Shown piece after piece: positions 25,101 through 38,400 of a stretch of 62,000 bases of DNA. Made by a program: the position numbers and the translations under genes. The notes under the pieces were generated by a model. The model ran no database searches and was not told the DNA's origin. It worked only from the letters and a program-made list of their open reading frames with translations. Origin of the DNA: Prorocentrum cordatum (lineage: Eukaryota > Sar > Dinophyceae > Prorocentrales > Prorocentraceae); assembly GCA_963575745.1 (NCBI GenBank), contig CAUYUJ010019270.1:420931-482930 (forward strand), read 5' to 3'. Within the stretch, counting starts at the first letter, position 1, and the number at the start of each line of letters is the position of its first letter.

Positions 25101-28100
25101 CCTTGCAAATAGATGCACAGATGGGGAGCTCCACGCAACGAATTGTTAGTACTTTCGCCGCGCCGAACACCCACACCCGCCTCCTCCTCCTCCTCCTCAC
25201 TACTCAATGTCATTCAGAGTCACACTCAGGGCCACTACTCAGGTAGTGATATGATGATGACGACGAAGATGAGGATGAGGAGGGTTATGATTATGATGAT
25301 GATGCTGATGGTGATGATGATGACGATGATGATGATGGTGATGATGATGAAGCTGGTGGTGGTGGCGATGCTGCTGATTATGATGATGATGTTGATGGTG
25401 ATGATGATGCTGCCCAGAATGCTGATGATGCTGCTGCTGATGATGCTGATGATGATGATTTGTTCTCGACGTCAGGACCAACATCTGATGGTAAGATGTG
25501 GCGTGCAACGAATCCATACTTAATGATCCGTCGCAGAGAGCCAACTGTCTCGTACTGCCCCGCGTGGGCCACGCTGCCAGGGTGCTGCGCAGAGGGGTTT
25601 CCTGCGCTGCGCGTGCCAAGCAACGTCTCGGATGCTAGCTGAAAAAGGTATTCGGCCGCTTCATCCTCGGCGATTGTATCGAACTCAGGTGGGGCCCCCA
25701 CCTCACGTAACTCCTCTGCTTGTGCAGGCACGGCAGTGGGGAGAGGTGGAGGCACGTCGGAGGCGGGAGGGTACGTGACCGTGACCGTGCTACTGCTAGC
25801 AGGGAGGGTTTCGCCTCGGACAAAAATAGCACGGCGCTGGATTGTGTCCTCTCCGTTTGTGCTCGCATTGTGCCGTGCAGGCTCGCTTGCCTCAGAACAG
25901 GTGTTGAAGACGTTTCGGGCGAGGCGCTGGTTTCGGCACCCCAAGGGGGGGGCCGCCAAGGAGTACATCACTCCACCGTTTGCGCTCAGATTGCGGTGCT
26001 GCCTCGAGCGATTTGCCTGTTTACCAACCCAACATTCTCTGCTCTCGGAGCAGGTTTTCAAGATGTCTCGGGCGAGGCGCTCGCTTTCGCATCCCATGGG
26101 GCCCAGCTTGAGAGGATGTCTCGAGCGGCTTGCTTGTGGCCAGACTCGTCTGCGTTCAGATCGAATATTGGGTGTTTTACGTATGCCCCAATAGATTGCC
26201 ACTCACCTGTGGCTCCGATCCTACGTGTTTTACAACTGTTCCTGTCGAGTGGGCCTCTTCTGGGGCACAACGCCTTAGTGCGTTACGTATGTTACTATAG
26301 ATCGCCCGGGATGATCGCCCCCCCCCTGCGGATTCAGTCCTCAATGTTTTACAAGTGTTCCTATAGATTAGGCATGTCCCGGGACACGGATCACACCCAA
26401 GACGGGCCAGGAGGCCCCAGAAGGCTCCAGGGGGCGCCAGGAGGCCCCAAGAGGCACCAGGAAGCAGGCTCCAGGAGACCCCAGGGAACACCAGGAGGCA
26501 CCAAAAAGTCCCAGAAGGCACCAGGACGCCCCAGGAGGCCCCAGGAGGCCCTAGGAGGCACCAGGAAGCTCCCCAGGAGGCCCCAGGAGGCTACAGTAGC
26601 GTTTATGATCCTATGTGTTTGCCCTATGTTCCTATAGACCGGGCTTCTCCTGAGGCACGGGCCCTTAGTGTTACAGGTATAGTATGCCCTTCCCCTGTGG
26701 CCTCAATCCTATGCGTGTCCCCGATGTTCCTATGTATTGGGCCTTTCCTGGGGCACGACCCATTTTACGCATGTTCCTATACATCGGGCCTCTCCACTCC
26801 GTGGCTTGACTGGCTGTATCACAGTCCAGCCACTGCGTGAGATCTTCTGGGCCAACTAACGAAGCGCAGCAAATTCGCACAGCGTTTGCATGAGCACCTC
26901 AATTCCGTGCTTCAGCATGGAAGGATCGATCGCGTAGCCATTTCCATTCCGTCACGCCCAGTCATAATCAGGCCACCGACAAGCATATACCCCTACCCTA
27001 AGCTAGACAACTAGACACGCTCAGACTCATGCGCATAGATTCGCTCGTGCTACTTAGACTCATTCACGCCCCACTTCGTTCGCAATTCAAATCACCCCCA
27101 AACTGTCATATTCAAGCCCGTTTGTAATCGAAAACTGTTAAGTCTAGGCGCCCACGGCGGGAATATACATGCAAGCAGATGCACAGATGGGGAGATGCAC
27201 GCAACAAAGAATTACTGCACACTGCTAACGTGTGATAAACGGGTGCGCGCGCACAGTTTTATTTTTCATGGGTGCAGGGGGGGTCGAACCCAATTTGTCT
27301 GGGATGCTATGACCTCATGTGCAAAACTTGCCATGTGCGGCACTGGCCCGTGGCGTGACCAGAAAGGGGGTCGATCCCAAATCCTGCTGAGGAAGAAAAA
27401 TATGTGGCGTAATTTACGTGGTACAATAAGGGTGGTTTACCATATACCATGTTGCAATACATGTGGTGCAGCGGTGCAAATTATGTGGTGCGGTACAGAT
27501 TGCAGCATATGCTGTGCAACGGATGTGGTGCAATATGTGTGGTGCAATCGATGTGGTGCAATTGATTTCGACAAACGGATTGACACATCCCGTGCTCTCG
27601 CAAACATCTCACCCACCCACCCGCAACTTGGTTTGCAAAACCAATAAGGTGGCGATTGCGATGTATGCTCGGCGTTGGCTGGTGCGTCGTTGCGGCTGCG
27701 CCAACCCAAACACGCGCGCGCAGCGGCCAGCTGGTTTGGCGCGACCGACGCGGCCGCGGTTGCGCTGATCGTTGTGCACAGACCAGCGGGCACTTCATTG
27801 CAAGTCGGCGACTTGGGCGGGCGCGGTATCATGGCAACGTCGACAACGGTAGACGTTGCGGGCGAGTCTACAACGACTTCGACGACGACGACAACTACGA
27901 CGACGACGCTAACACCGACGACGACGACGCTGACGACGACGACGACGATGACAACGCCGACGACGCCGCTGACGACGACGACGACGCCGCCGCCGACGAC
28001 GACGACAACGGCGACAACGACGACGGCAGCGACGAAAACGACGACGACGACGACGTACGACGTCGCCAAAGAAGACGACGACGAGGGAGGACGGAGGACG

Positions 28101-29398
28101 ACGACGGCGACGACGACAACAATGAGGGAGGAGGGAAGACGACAACGACGACGACGACGACGACGACAGCGACGAAATAGGAGAGACAACGACGAAACGC
28201 CGACGAAAACGACGAGGGAGGAAGGACGACCACGGCGACAACGACGACGGAAACGACGACGACGCCAAGACGACGACGACGAGGAAGGACAGAGGACGAC
28301 GACGGCGACGACAACGACGACGCAAGAGCGCGCGCGCACGCTTTTGTTGAAAACCCGTGTTGCGAAACGTTATGTTTTTGTGTGTGTTTTGGACACACCA
28401 TTTTGAAATCCTTCTGGAACCGAAGGATCTTGAAGGATGTCGGCATGCGCGCGCGACGACGCGCGCGTCTGCACTGAATCATTTTTGTTGCAGAAGACTC
28501 TCGCGACGACACGCGCGCATGGGCGTTCGAAATATTTCGACATGCGCACGCGCGAAGCCCTTTTGGTAGTATGTTTTGAAAATGTTGCAAAGCCTTTGGT
28601 TTTCGTAAGATTTCGCAAGAGCGCGCGCGTAAGCTTTTTTAGAAATTCAACGTTGCAGAACCATGTATTTTGTGTGTTGTTTGGAAATTCGATTATGAAA
28701 TCCTTCCGGAACCATCGGTTTTTGAAGGATTTCGGCATGCGCGCGCGACGACGCGCGCGTGTGGACTTCGTCTCAATTGTTTGCAAAGGGTTATTGGGAA
28801 CTTATGTGTTTTGATAAACAAATGCGCGCGAATGGGATGGCGGGGGGGAATGATACGGGCCTGGCTGGTACAGTACGAGTTCATATTTAGGATGGACGAT
28901 GGGGCAAAATTATATTTAAACGGCAATACGAAAAAGGTGGCCCGTTAATTCCGGGGGGTAATCTCTGCTCTCTTTTTGGAAATGAAAATAGACGTGGTGC
29001 AATTTATGCTGTATAGTAGGCGTGATGGCATACATGTGGTACAGGCTATGTGGCGCAACCTGTGTGGCGCAAGATTCGTGATGCAATCTATGTGTCCATA
29101 TCAAAAAAGAATGACCTATGTGGTGCAACCGACGTGGTACAATATAAGTGGGGGGTTGAGTGCTGTGAGCTATGCAATGTGAGCCCCGTGGTGGATTTAG
29201 GGGGTAGGAGCTATGCGGTGACATTTGCGTGGTGGAAACTACGTGAATCAACCTATGCGGTGTACCATGTGGTGCAATAGATGTGGTACAGTCTAATTGG
29301 TGATGCACTGGTTGTGCTTCAACATGTGTGGGGCAATCTGCGGTGCGCGATTTCTATTTTGCATTACATGTTGTTCGAGAAGCATGACACAACACACA

Positions 29399-29451
<53 letters not shown>

Positions 29452-32400
29452 ATACGTATAGATATCAATAGATTTAGATATATACAGATGGTGCCACGTA
29501 CAAGGTGCAATCTATGTGGTCCGCTATCAATGTAATGTGAAAAATACGATGCGAAAGTCGTGGTACACTTCGCCCTGCCGAGCGTGAAGATGACAACTCC
29601 ACTGCTCGCGCAATTATCCCACCCACCCGCCCGCTGTTTGGTTTGCAAAACCCATGCGGCGGCGATTGCGATGACTGCTCGGCGATGGCTGGCGCGTCGC
29701 CGCGGCCGCACTAACGCGCATGCTCCAGCGCGCAGCTGCCAGCTAGTTTGGCGCGGCCGACGCGGCCGCGGTGGCGCTGACCACGGATCTTTTTCACAAC
29801 GGGCACTGCAATGCGAGTCAGCGACTTAGGCGGGCGCGACATCACAGCCACGCCGGCAACGGTAGACGCGATGATGATCGCAGCGATGCTGGTGGCGACG
29901 ATGACAACGACGACGGCACGGCAAATGACGGCGCTGATGCGGATCACGCCGACGACGATGACGGCGTCCTCGCCTCGGTGGTGACAGTTTTGGATGAAGT
30001 TCGACACGCGCCCGCGGATGGCGCGCGAGAGTTGCGCGCATGGTGTTACTTGACACGGGCCGTGCCCCCCCAGGCACGCGCGCAAAATCGTTTGAATGAT
30101 TTTAATTTGCGGCGTGAGAGGCCCGTGTGGCAGAATGTAATGGACAATGTTGGAGAGAAAAACTACAGTACTCTTAAAAGCTGCAAGACCGCGAGCGCAA
30201 GCTTTTGTAGAAACTGATGTTACAAAACCATGTTAAAACATGTTTTCGGGACACTCGATTTTGACATTCTTACGAAACCCTCGGTTGTTCGAAGGATTAC
30301 GGCATGCGCGCGCGACGACGCGCGCATGTACACTTTGTCCTCTTTTTCCGCAAGGGATTTTTACGGCAACACTCGCGCAAGGGCGCTCTTGCGATTCGAG
30401 CACGCGCGCACGAGAGGCCCGTTGAGTAGCATGTTATGGAAAGTTGAAAAACGGATGGTTCTCTTGAAAAGACGCAAGAGCTCGGGCGCAGGCTTTTCTT
30501 AGAAAGTTCGCGTTGTGAACACCATGTGTGTTCTATATGTATTTCGGGACACTCGATTCTGCAATATTTACGACACGTCAGGTTGTTGAAAGATTCCGGC
30601 ATGCGCGCGTGACGATGCGCGCGTGTGCACGTCGTTTCATTGTTTGTACGGAGTTTTTGGAAACTGAAGAGTTGTGATAAACGAGTGCGCGCACTGCATT
30701 TTTTGCAACAATGATGATACGCACTCATATTTAAGATGGACGATGGGGCAGAATCACAAGCGCATTGAATACGAAAAGAGGGACTGTTCGGGGGAGGGTA
30801 GATCCTATTACTTTGTTTATAAACGAGAATATATATGTAGCGTGAGCTACGTGGTGCAATCACTGTGGTGCAATCTACGTGGCGTGAGCTATGCTATGTG
30901 AACTATGTGGGGTAATCAGCGGCAACGGACTGCGGCGACGGAAACAAGAAGCGCGGTGACCGACAACCAAGCACAAAAGCAACGGCGATGGACGGCGGCG
31001 ACGGGCGGCGACGGCGGCGGATCCACGGTCGGACCGACAGCCAGGCCCAGTTCCTTAGAACATGGGTATGAGTAACAACCCCATACGTTCAAGCACTGTT
31101 TGGTAAAAGTAAATCTAAGTAAATAGATCTCTACATATCTGCACATCCATACATACAGACATACATACATACATACTTATACAGTTGCATTTATACATAA
31201 AATTACATGCATATATGCATAAACAACGGCATAGCCATATACATATACAACTATGTATACATGCACACATGTACATACACATATGGGAATAATACATTTA
31301 CGCACACATACATACATATACACACATACCTACACACATACTTATCCCTAAGCAGATGCATGCACGTATACATATACATATAGCTATATGTGTATACCTA
31401 CACATACGCACACATACACATATACATAGCATTGTACATATACAACTGCAAATACCTACACGAATACATATACACATGCATACACATAAACATGGCATGT
31501 ACATCTACATATACAATGCAAACGCATACATATGTGCAACTACATATACATAAACACATACGTATGAACATATATATACACATAGATATGCATATACATA
31601 TACACATACTCATTTATATAATCATATGCATGCATACACGTATGCATACTTATATGTGTGTGTGTGATCATACACCTGCGTAAACACACATGTATATATA
31701 TATATACATGCCTATGCGTGTACATATACCAATACGTGAATATACATATAAGCATACATATATACACATGCAACTGCACGTACATATACATATCCACTCT
31801 CACAAACATATAACGCATACACATACATTTACATATTCACACTAGAACCAGCGCGCGCGTATAGCGTGGCAGATGGGCTATGTCTGGATGATCGGGCCCT
31901 TGGCTTGGCAGCCCAGGCTTTGGTGTCTGAAGCCGCAGGGAGGCTTGGTATTCGGGGCAGTCCTTTGGCATCTTTGGGCAATGTGGGGGCCCACTTGGGG
32001 GCCTTTGGGGCTCTGAACCTCTCGTCAAACCACTTGGTTTGAACAAATTCGAGTTCCAGAACACAATGAAGAAGCCATGGGAATTCCTTTGGCGTTTGCA
32101 GATTGGGCCCTCTGGGGGGTGTGCGTGGGCACTCTGGTGGCCTCTTGGAGCCGTCGTGGTGCACTATTCCTCCCCCGCCCCCCGCACACGCTTCCATAAT
32201 GTCGCAATGATCCAATATGTCCTGTGAGGGGACTAAGGATCTGGCGTTAGCAGGGAGCTCAACAAATGTTCTTCCTCGCAGCTCTCGGGGACATCCGCAC
32301 CCGTGGCGCGCATACATGGCATACAATAGTTCGACTACTGGTCATGTCATGATGGCTGGCTGCACCCAAGACCTTGATGACCAAGTCGATGCCGAGATCG

Positions 32401-35400
32401 CAACTTGATGGGCGTGTAAAGCGCGAAGTCCCGGTCAAGATGTCAGAGAAGATTTTTGCCAAGACCCGTGTGGTCATGACCTGGCCATGTGTCGAATGGC
32501 AATCTCCACGTCGCCGCACGCTTGCCGACGAGTCTCTTACCATCGACCAACAAGCCATGCATGTGTATTCGGTTGGTGAAATTTCGACCAATACCAACCA
32601 ACATGCAAACACACCTCAACATCCAGGTCATGCATTTATACGTGGCAGTCCGGACACATGAAAATATGGTGTCTCAAGACCTTCTTGGGACACGTGCTTC
32701 AAACCCACCAAGCCACGTTGTAGCGAATAATGGTGATGCATAATATTCAGAAGATGATCGCGCCACTCCGACAGGATGGAAAGCTCTTTGGGTAACGGAT
32801 CCCCTAATGGCCGAACAGAGAACCTCCCACTCCTCCCCAGCCGACGCAAAGGCGCAGCACCCGCGGAAGATCCTCCGCCTACCTCGCCCAGCCGAAACCC
32901 CAGGGAACCCGAGGAGGGGGATTCAAGCCCTGGTTATCCAACCCTCCGACGTCGTGTCTGTTTTGCTCACGACGTTGGCCTCTCAATTCTCGGCCCAGAA
33001 TTGTCTGTCGCGCATCGTCTGACGGTCCTGGGGCCGGAAGAGCGCCCACGCGACGCCGGAACAACTCCAAAATGGTCCCGTTGGTATTCTTTTGCGACGC
33101 CTCGAGGCCTGGGTTACCCCCGCCGGCGAGGGGCAAGGCCTTGGGGATCATCTTGTCGTACTCGGAGCTGCCTGGGCGTTCCGTCCCCTGCTGTCGGAGG
33201 ACCCTGCCGAGGGCGACCGCGCGGGCGGGCGGAATTCGGAGGGAGGGGAGGGGAGAGAGGGAGGAGGGATGGAGGGAGGGAGGGAGGAGGAGTTGGAGGA
33301 GGAGGAGGCCGAGGAGGAAAGACAGCGTAAACCCAAGAGCCATCAACGACGTTGGAATAAAACCTCCCTCCAAGCTCCCTCTTCACAGGCCCCTACAATG
33401 CTTCATACTGCCTCGTTGGAAGACAACCGCATGAAGACCCTGAAGCATGCCAAAACATTGTTCTCGGGATTCCAATGCCATGGATCAACCTGTCTCTTGC
33501 GTCTTGGCGATCTGAATCATGCCAGAACGCCTTTTCCTGGGACTTCAACACCGCGAATCAACGTAACGGTTGCACCCTCATAACCCTGAATCCTTCCAAC
33601 ACCCTGTCTGGTACGCTCATCATGGGAACCCGTAGGACTCTTCCAAAATTGAACAACGAATGTGCGCGGCGCTAAGGCGAGAGCCGAATTTTGAAAAGGA
33701 ATCGCCCTCAAAATGTGAAGCCCTTGCAAATGTGTAAAGCGAACGCACGCGGCGCTAAGGCGAGAGCCACATTTTGAAAACTTGCCGCCTCAATCCGCGA
33801 AGCTCTTGCCGTTTTTCTTAACAAATGCGCGCGGCGCTAAGGCGAGAGCCGCACTTTGAAAACGGGCCGCCCGCAATCCGTTAAACTGCTGCCAACGTTG
33901 AAGCTTCAGGGTCATGATTGGTGAGGAAATCTCAGGCGAAACGCCCAGACCGTCCTAAAAGCTGGCCTCGGGGTGCGACAGCGAGAAAGTATTGATAAGG
34001 AAAAGGAATGGAGGGGAAAGAGGAGGATGATGAGGAGGACGAGGACGAGGACGAGGACGAGAAGGAGGAGGACGAGCACAAGGCAGAGGAGGAGGAGGAA
34101 GAGGAGGAGCAGGGGGAGGAGGAAGAGGGAGGAGGAGGACGTGGAGGAAGAGGTGGTGGAGGAGGTGGAGAAGGAGGAGAAAGAGAAGAAAAAAAGAAAC
34201 CCAGAACTGGGCGCGTCGCGGCGCATCGGCTGCAATCCGCCCTACCAAGCCTTTCTTACTGCGCGCCTTGGTGGTCTCGACCTGGATCGCAGAGATGTCC
34301 TTCGCAGCAGCGAGGACGTGGATGCGCTCCGTGCGGCTCTGGAACAGCTCGGGGCGCGCCATGGTGGCAACTTCGCCAACCACCGTTCTGCATGCTGCGG
34401 CTTCCAGGGACGAGCTGCTGATACGCATGGCCAGCTGGCAGCCGTTGCGCCGCACGGCTCGGGCAGCTTGCCTGACTATGATGAGCTGGGAGACCATGTC
34501 GACGACGTCAGTAATTCGCATTAGATGCATCACCAGCGAAATCGCGTCTACTATTAGTTCTTTGAGCCGTAGGAGCTCCAGCGGCAGTGACTTCTCAATA
34601 CGCGAGGTATCTTCGAACTTGACCAGCTCCGCGAAGGTCGCGGTGCACTCGGGTTTCTGGTAAGCCTCAGGTGGGAAGTTCAGCCCTGCGCGGGGTCGCA
34701 CCACCCAGAGCTGGATGACAATATTGAGCGCGGCGTGGTCGGACATGGTGCGGTCGCGAAGTTGCTCGGGTGTGCTGATGACGGCGCCTGTGAGACTCAG
34801 CTGGTTACTCATCCACGCGAGCGCAGCTGTCCAAATCCGATCGAGGCTAGACACGCTGCCCGTGTCATTACAAAAGTGGGCGGGGTCGTTGGCAGAGAGT
34901 TCCCCCAACTTGTCGAGGACCTGCTTCCAGCGCGCGACGTGGCGCTTGCGGCCAGCGTGCTTCTGGCGGGGAAACTGGCGAGCTGGTTGTCGCAGATCCA
35001 GTTGTGAGAAGCCCGCGAAGATCATGTCCCCAGCGATGATTGGCGGGCGCTTGCCTGAGCGGCTCGTGCCTAAGCAACGTCAGCTTCTAGCGCCCTCGTG
35101 ATGTCATGCATCTGGCGCAGCGAAATGTCGCCGTTGTGGATGTCGCAGCGGCGCCGCTCGGTGCCAGCCATCTTGACAGCGACCCTCGACACTCTCCCCC
35201 ACGCAAGGATGGCGGCCTTCGCCGCGCGGGCCGCCGTCGCAGATAAAGGCATGATCGCGGCGACGCCACCCTTCTGGCGCCCCCCCGCGCGCTCGCAAAG
35301 CTGAAGATTTCCGAGCGCGGGGCAATCGGATGCACGAGCGTTTGTATGTGCTGCTTGCTTTGGTGGGCCTCCTGGAGAGCAACGATCGCGCGCGGGAGAT

Positions 35401-38400
35401 CGCGTTTTGTGAGAGCCATGCTGCCACGCCAGCGGAGAAGTGCCCGAGCGTTCCACGTCGCGAACAAAATCCTTCTTTTTCTCGGTTGCCACCGAGGGCG
35501 CAGCCCCCAGGTCGACCTCGCGCTGCAACTGGGGGAACTTCCCAACATCACCAGACTGGTTGAGCACCGGAGCAGACGATGGGGTGGATGACGTCGTGCA
35601 TCTGGGCGCGCGCGCCCCTTCTACTGGAGGCCCTCGGCGTTGCAGAAGACGGCGGTGGGACCGCGCCCTGGGCAAGGCTGGAGTCGATGCAAAGGTGCTC
35701 ATCCTTCCGAGACCCGCCCTCTGCTGCGGTCGAAAAAATTGGCCGCAGCATGCGTCTCGCGAAGTCGTGTCAGAAAGCGCCCGCCCTGGATTTCAGTGCG
35801 GATCTGGCATGGTGAGTTGCCTGGTCTGGCGCGCAGTTGCGTCGACGGGCCCTCGACGGTGGGGGTCGGGAAGCGGGCCCAGCCATCCTTGCCCTTGAGC
35901 GCGCCCAACGCCTGCTGCACTCGGCGCGCGGCGATGCCCACGGCGCAAGTGAATTGGGCCGCGGACAATTTAGACTGCGGCTCTCTCTCGATGCGGCAGA
36001 TGCCGACCAGATCGAAGTCCCTGAGCCAGGAGTCCAGAGACTGCGAGGATGCTTCGCGCGTTACCACGGCGCAGGCTGTGACTTTGAGAATCGTCGGTTC
36101 GACGTCGCGTTTGAAGCTCCCGTCGGAAGAATTGGGCGGTGGCGGGGCGCGGCTGGCGAGCGCCAAGTCCTTGCGAAGCTGCTCCTTCTGCAGCTGAAGG
36201 TCGGCAGGCTGCTTGTCATGGTTGTCCAGCGTCTTGCCGCGTTCGCTGAACCCTGTGTTGAATCTGATCAGATGGCCCTAAATTCGCTTCTCGAGGTCGT
36301 CCAACTGTTCGGGCAGTCGCCGCTGCAGCGGCCTCGCCAGGGGCCGCTTTGATGGAGTCTGTGAGGCGGCGGAGGGCTTCGCCGGTGAGAGCCACGGCGG
36401 CTTGGGTAGCAGCGGCAGCAGTGTTCGAGATGGCGAGCTCGCACTCCTGTCTGAACTGACCGAAGGACTCTCGGATCCCGATGCGGATGAGCTCGCGCAC
36501 GCGGTCGTCGTACCAGTTTTCCAACGCCAAGGCGTCGGAGCCGTCTCCATCGCTGTCAGGCTGTCAGCGCCACTGCCTGAACGGTGCCTGCCTGTATATT
36601 CGTCGCCTCCATGAGCAGCACCAGCAGCAATGCCATCAGCAAGTGGTTTCGCCTTCTTCTCTTATTGTTGCCAGTATCTTGGTAATCGTATTGTCCATGT
36701 GATATTATTACTGGTTTTATGATTACCATTATCATTACGACTGCTATCATGTTTATTAATACCGTTATTATTATGCGTCTTCTTCTTCTTGGCGTCTGAT
36801 CCCTTCGGGTTCCATCGGGCATGGACACGTCTCAGCGTACTAGCGGCTCTGGTGAGAGTGCCGACCGCCGTGCAGGCTGCGCGGCCGAACACGTCCCCGA
36901 CAAGGGTGTAAATGGAAGGAGGCTGGCCGCGTCCTAGTGGTATCCACTTTGACCTATGGGGGGGGATCGGATCAGATTGAACCAAAACGGCTGCGGAGGA
37001 AAAGGAAGATGACCAGTGTAAACCTAGGACGCATCAGCGATGTTAGAATGAACCCTCCCTCCAAGCTCCCTCTTCGTAGGCCCCTACACGGGTTCATTTC
37101 CGCCAGGGAAGTGCCCCGCTGGGAGACACCCATTGGAAGAGCTTGAAACGCGCCTAAACGCCATTCTCGGAATTTCAGCGCCACGAATGAATCTGACCGT
37201 TCCGTTTTGACGATCCCGAATCGTGCCGGATTACCATTCCTGGGACATCAACACCGCGAATCAACGTAGCTGTGGCGCCCTGACAATCCTGAGTCGATCC
37301 GGAACACCATTTCTGGTACGTTAGCCATGGGACTCCGCGAAAAACTGCCGATTTCTTCAGAAGGATGCACGCGGCGCTGAGTCGAGAGCCACATTTTGAA
37401 AATGACCCTTACAACTTTGTAAGACAAGTGTGCGCGGCGTTAAGGCGAACGCCCGCATTTTGGAAACGACCCGCCATCAAATCGTAAAACTCCTGCACAT
37501 ACTTAAGACGAATGCGCGCGGCGCTAAAGCGAGGACTACATTTTGAAAACGAACCGCCCTCAATCCGTGAAGCTCTTAAAACGAGTGCACGCGGCGCTAA
37601 GGCGAGAACCACATTTTGAAAACCACCCGCCATCCATCGGTGAAGCTGTTGCCAGCATTTAAGCTTCAGGCGAAACGCCCGGCCCGCCCCTCCGACTGGC
37701 TTCGGGGCGCGTTAAAGAGGAATATCTATAAGGAAGAGGAAAAGAAGAGAAGGAGGAAGAGAAGGAAGAGGAGAAGGAGGAGGAGAAGTAGAAGAGATTG
37801 AAGACGAGGTGGGAGGAGGCGACTTTGATTACCTTACACAGCTGTGCTCTAGAACTTGACTCGACACCCTGTGTTTTGGTCGTCGTCGTTGTTGTTCTTT
37901 TCTGCCTGGCCGCGCCTCCCTGGCCTGCTCGAACCTCCCTGGCCTCCGGGAATTCTGTCCTTGTCTCCTTCGGCCCGCCCCCGTGACACGAAGCTGTGGC
38001 CATCGCGGTCCCGCCTGTTCCCTGGCCCCCGACCGCCCGCCCAGCGTGGAGCTGTATTTTCGTGTCGTCGTTCGTCGTCCAGCCTGGCACGCGTCGATCC
38101 CGCTTGGTCTATGGCCCTCAGTCCCCTCAACCCCCCACGGCCAGGAGCCATTTGTTCGCAGTCGTCGCCGTCGTCGTCGTCGTCGACGTTGTCGTCGTCG
38201 TTGTCATCGTCTTCATCGTCGTCGTCGGTCGCCCAGCCTGGCCCCCAGCCCCCCTCGCTCCCCGTAGGCCTGGAGCCTTGTCTGGTGTTCTAGATCCTGG
38301 AGCCCGCTATTTCAGTGGTCCTCGTCGATCGTCGTCGTCGTCCCCGTCGTCGTCGTCGTATTCGTCGTCGTCGTCGTCGTCCGCCTCCCTGGCCATCTCG

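Larger units (their letters stand above)
34196..36998 (-). mobile_element. Second LINE, broken and 3' truncated
   Basis: Minus strand, in msrB intron 1. In order: a degenerate spliced-leader-like sequence (36995-36974), an ORF1-like region (36550-35699), an endonuclease (35490-34700) and a linker to 34196, where a purine tract ends it before any RT domain. Frames change several times, so this copy is old. Direct copies of the ~700 bp repeat lie on both sides (33.3 and 37.0 kb). Confidence 0.75.
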
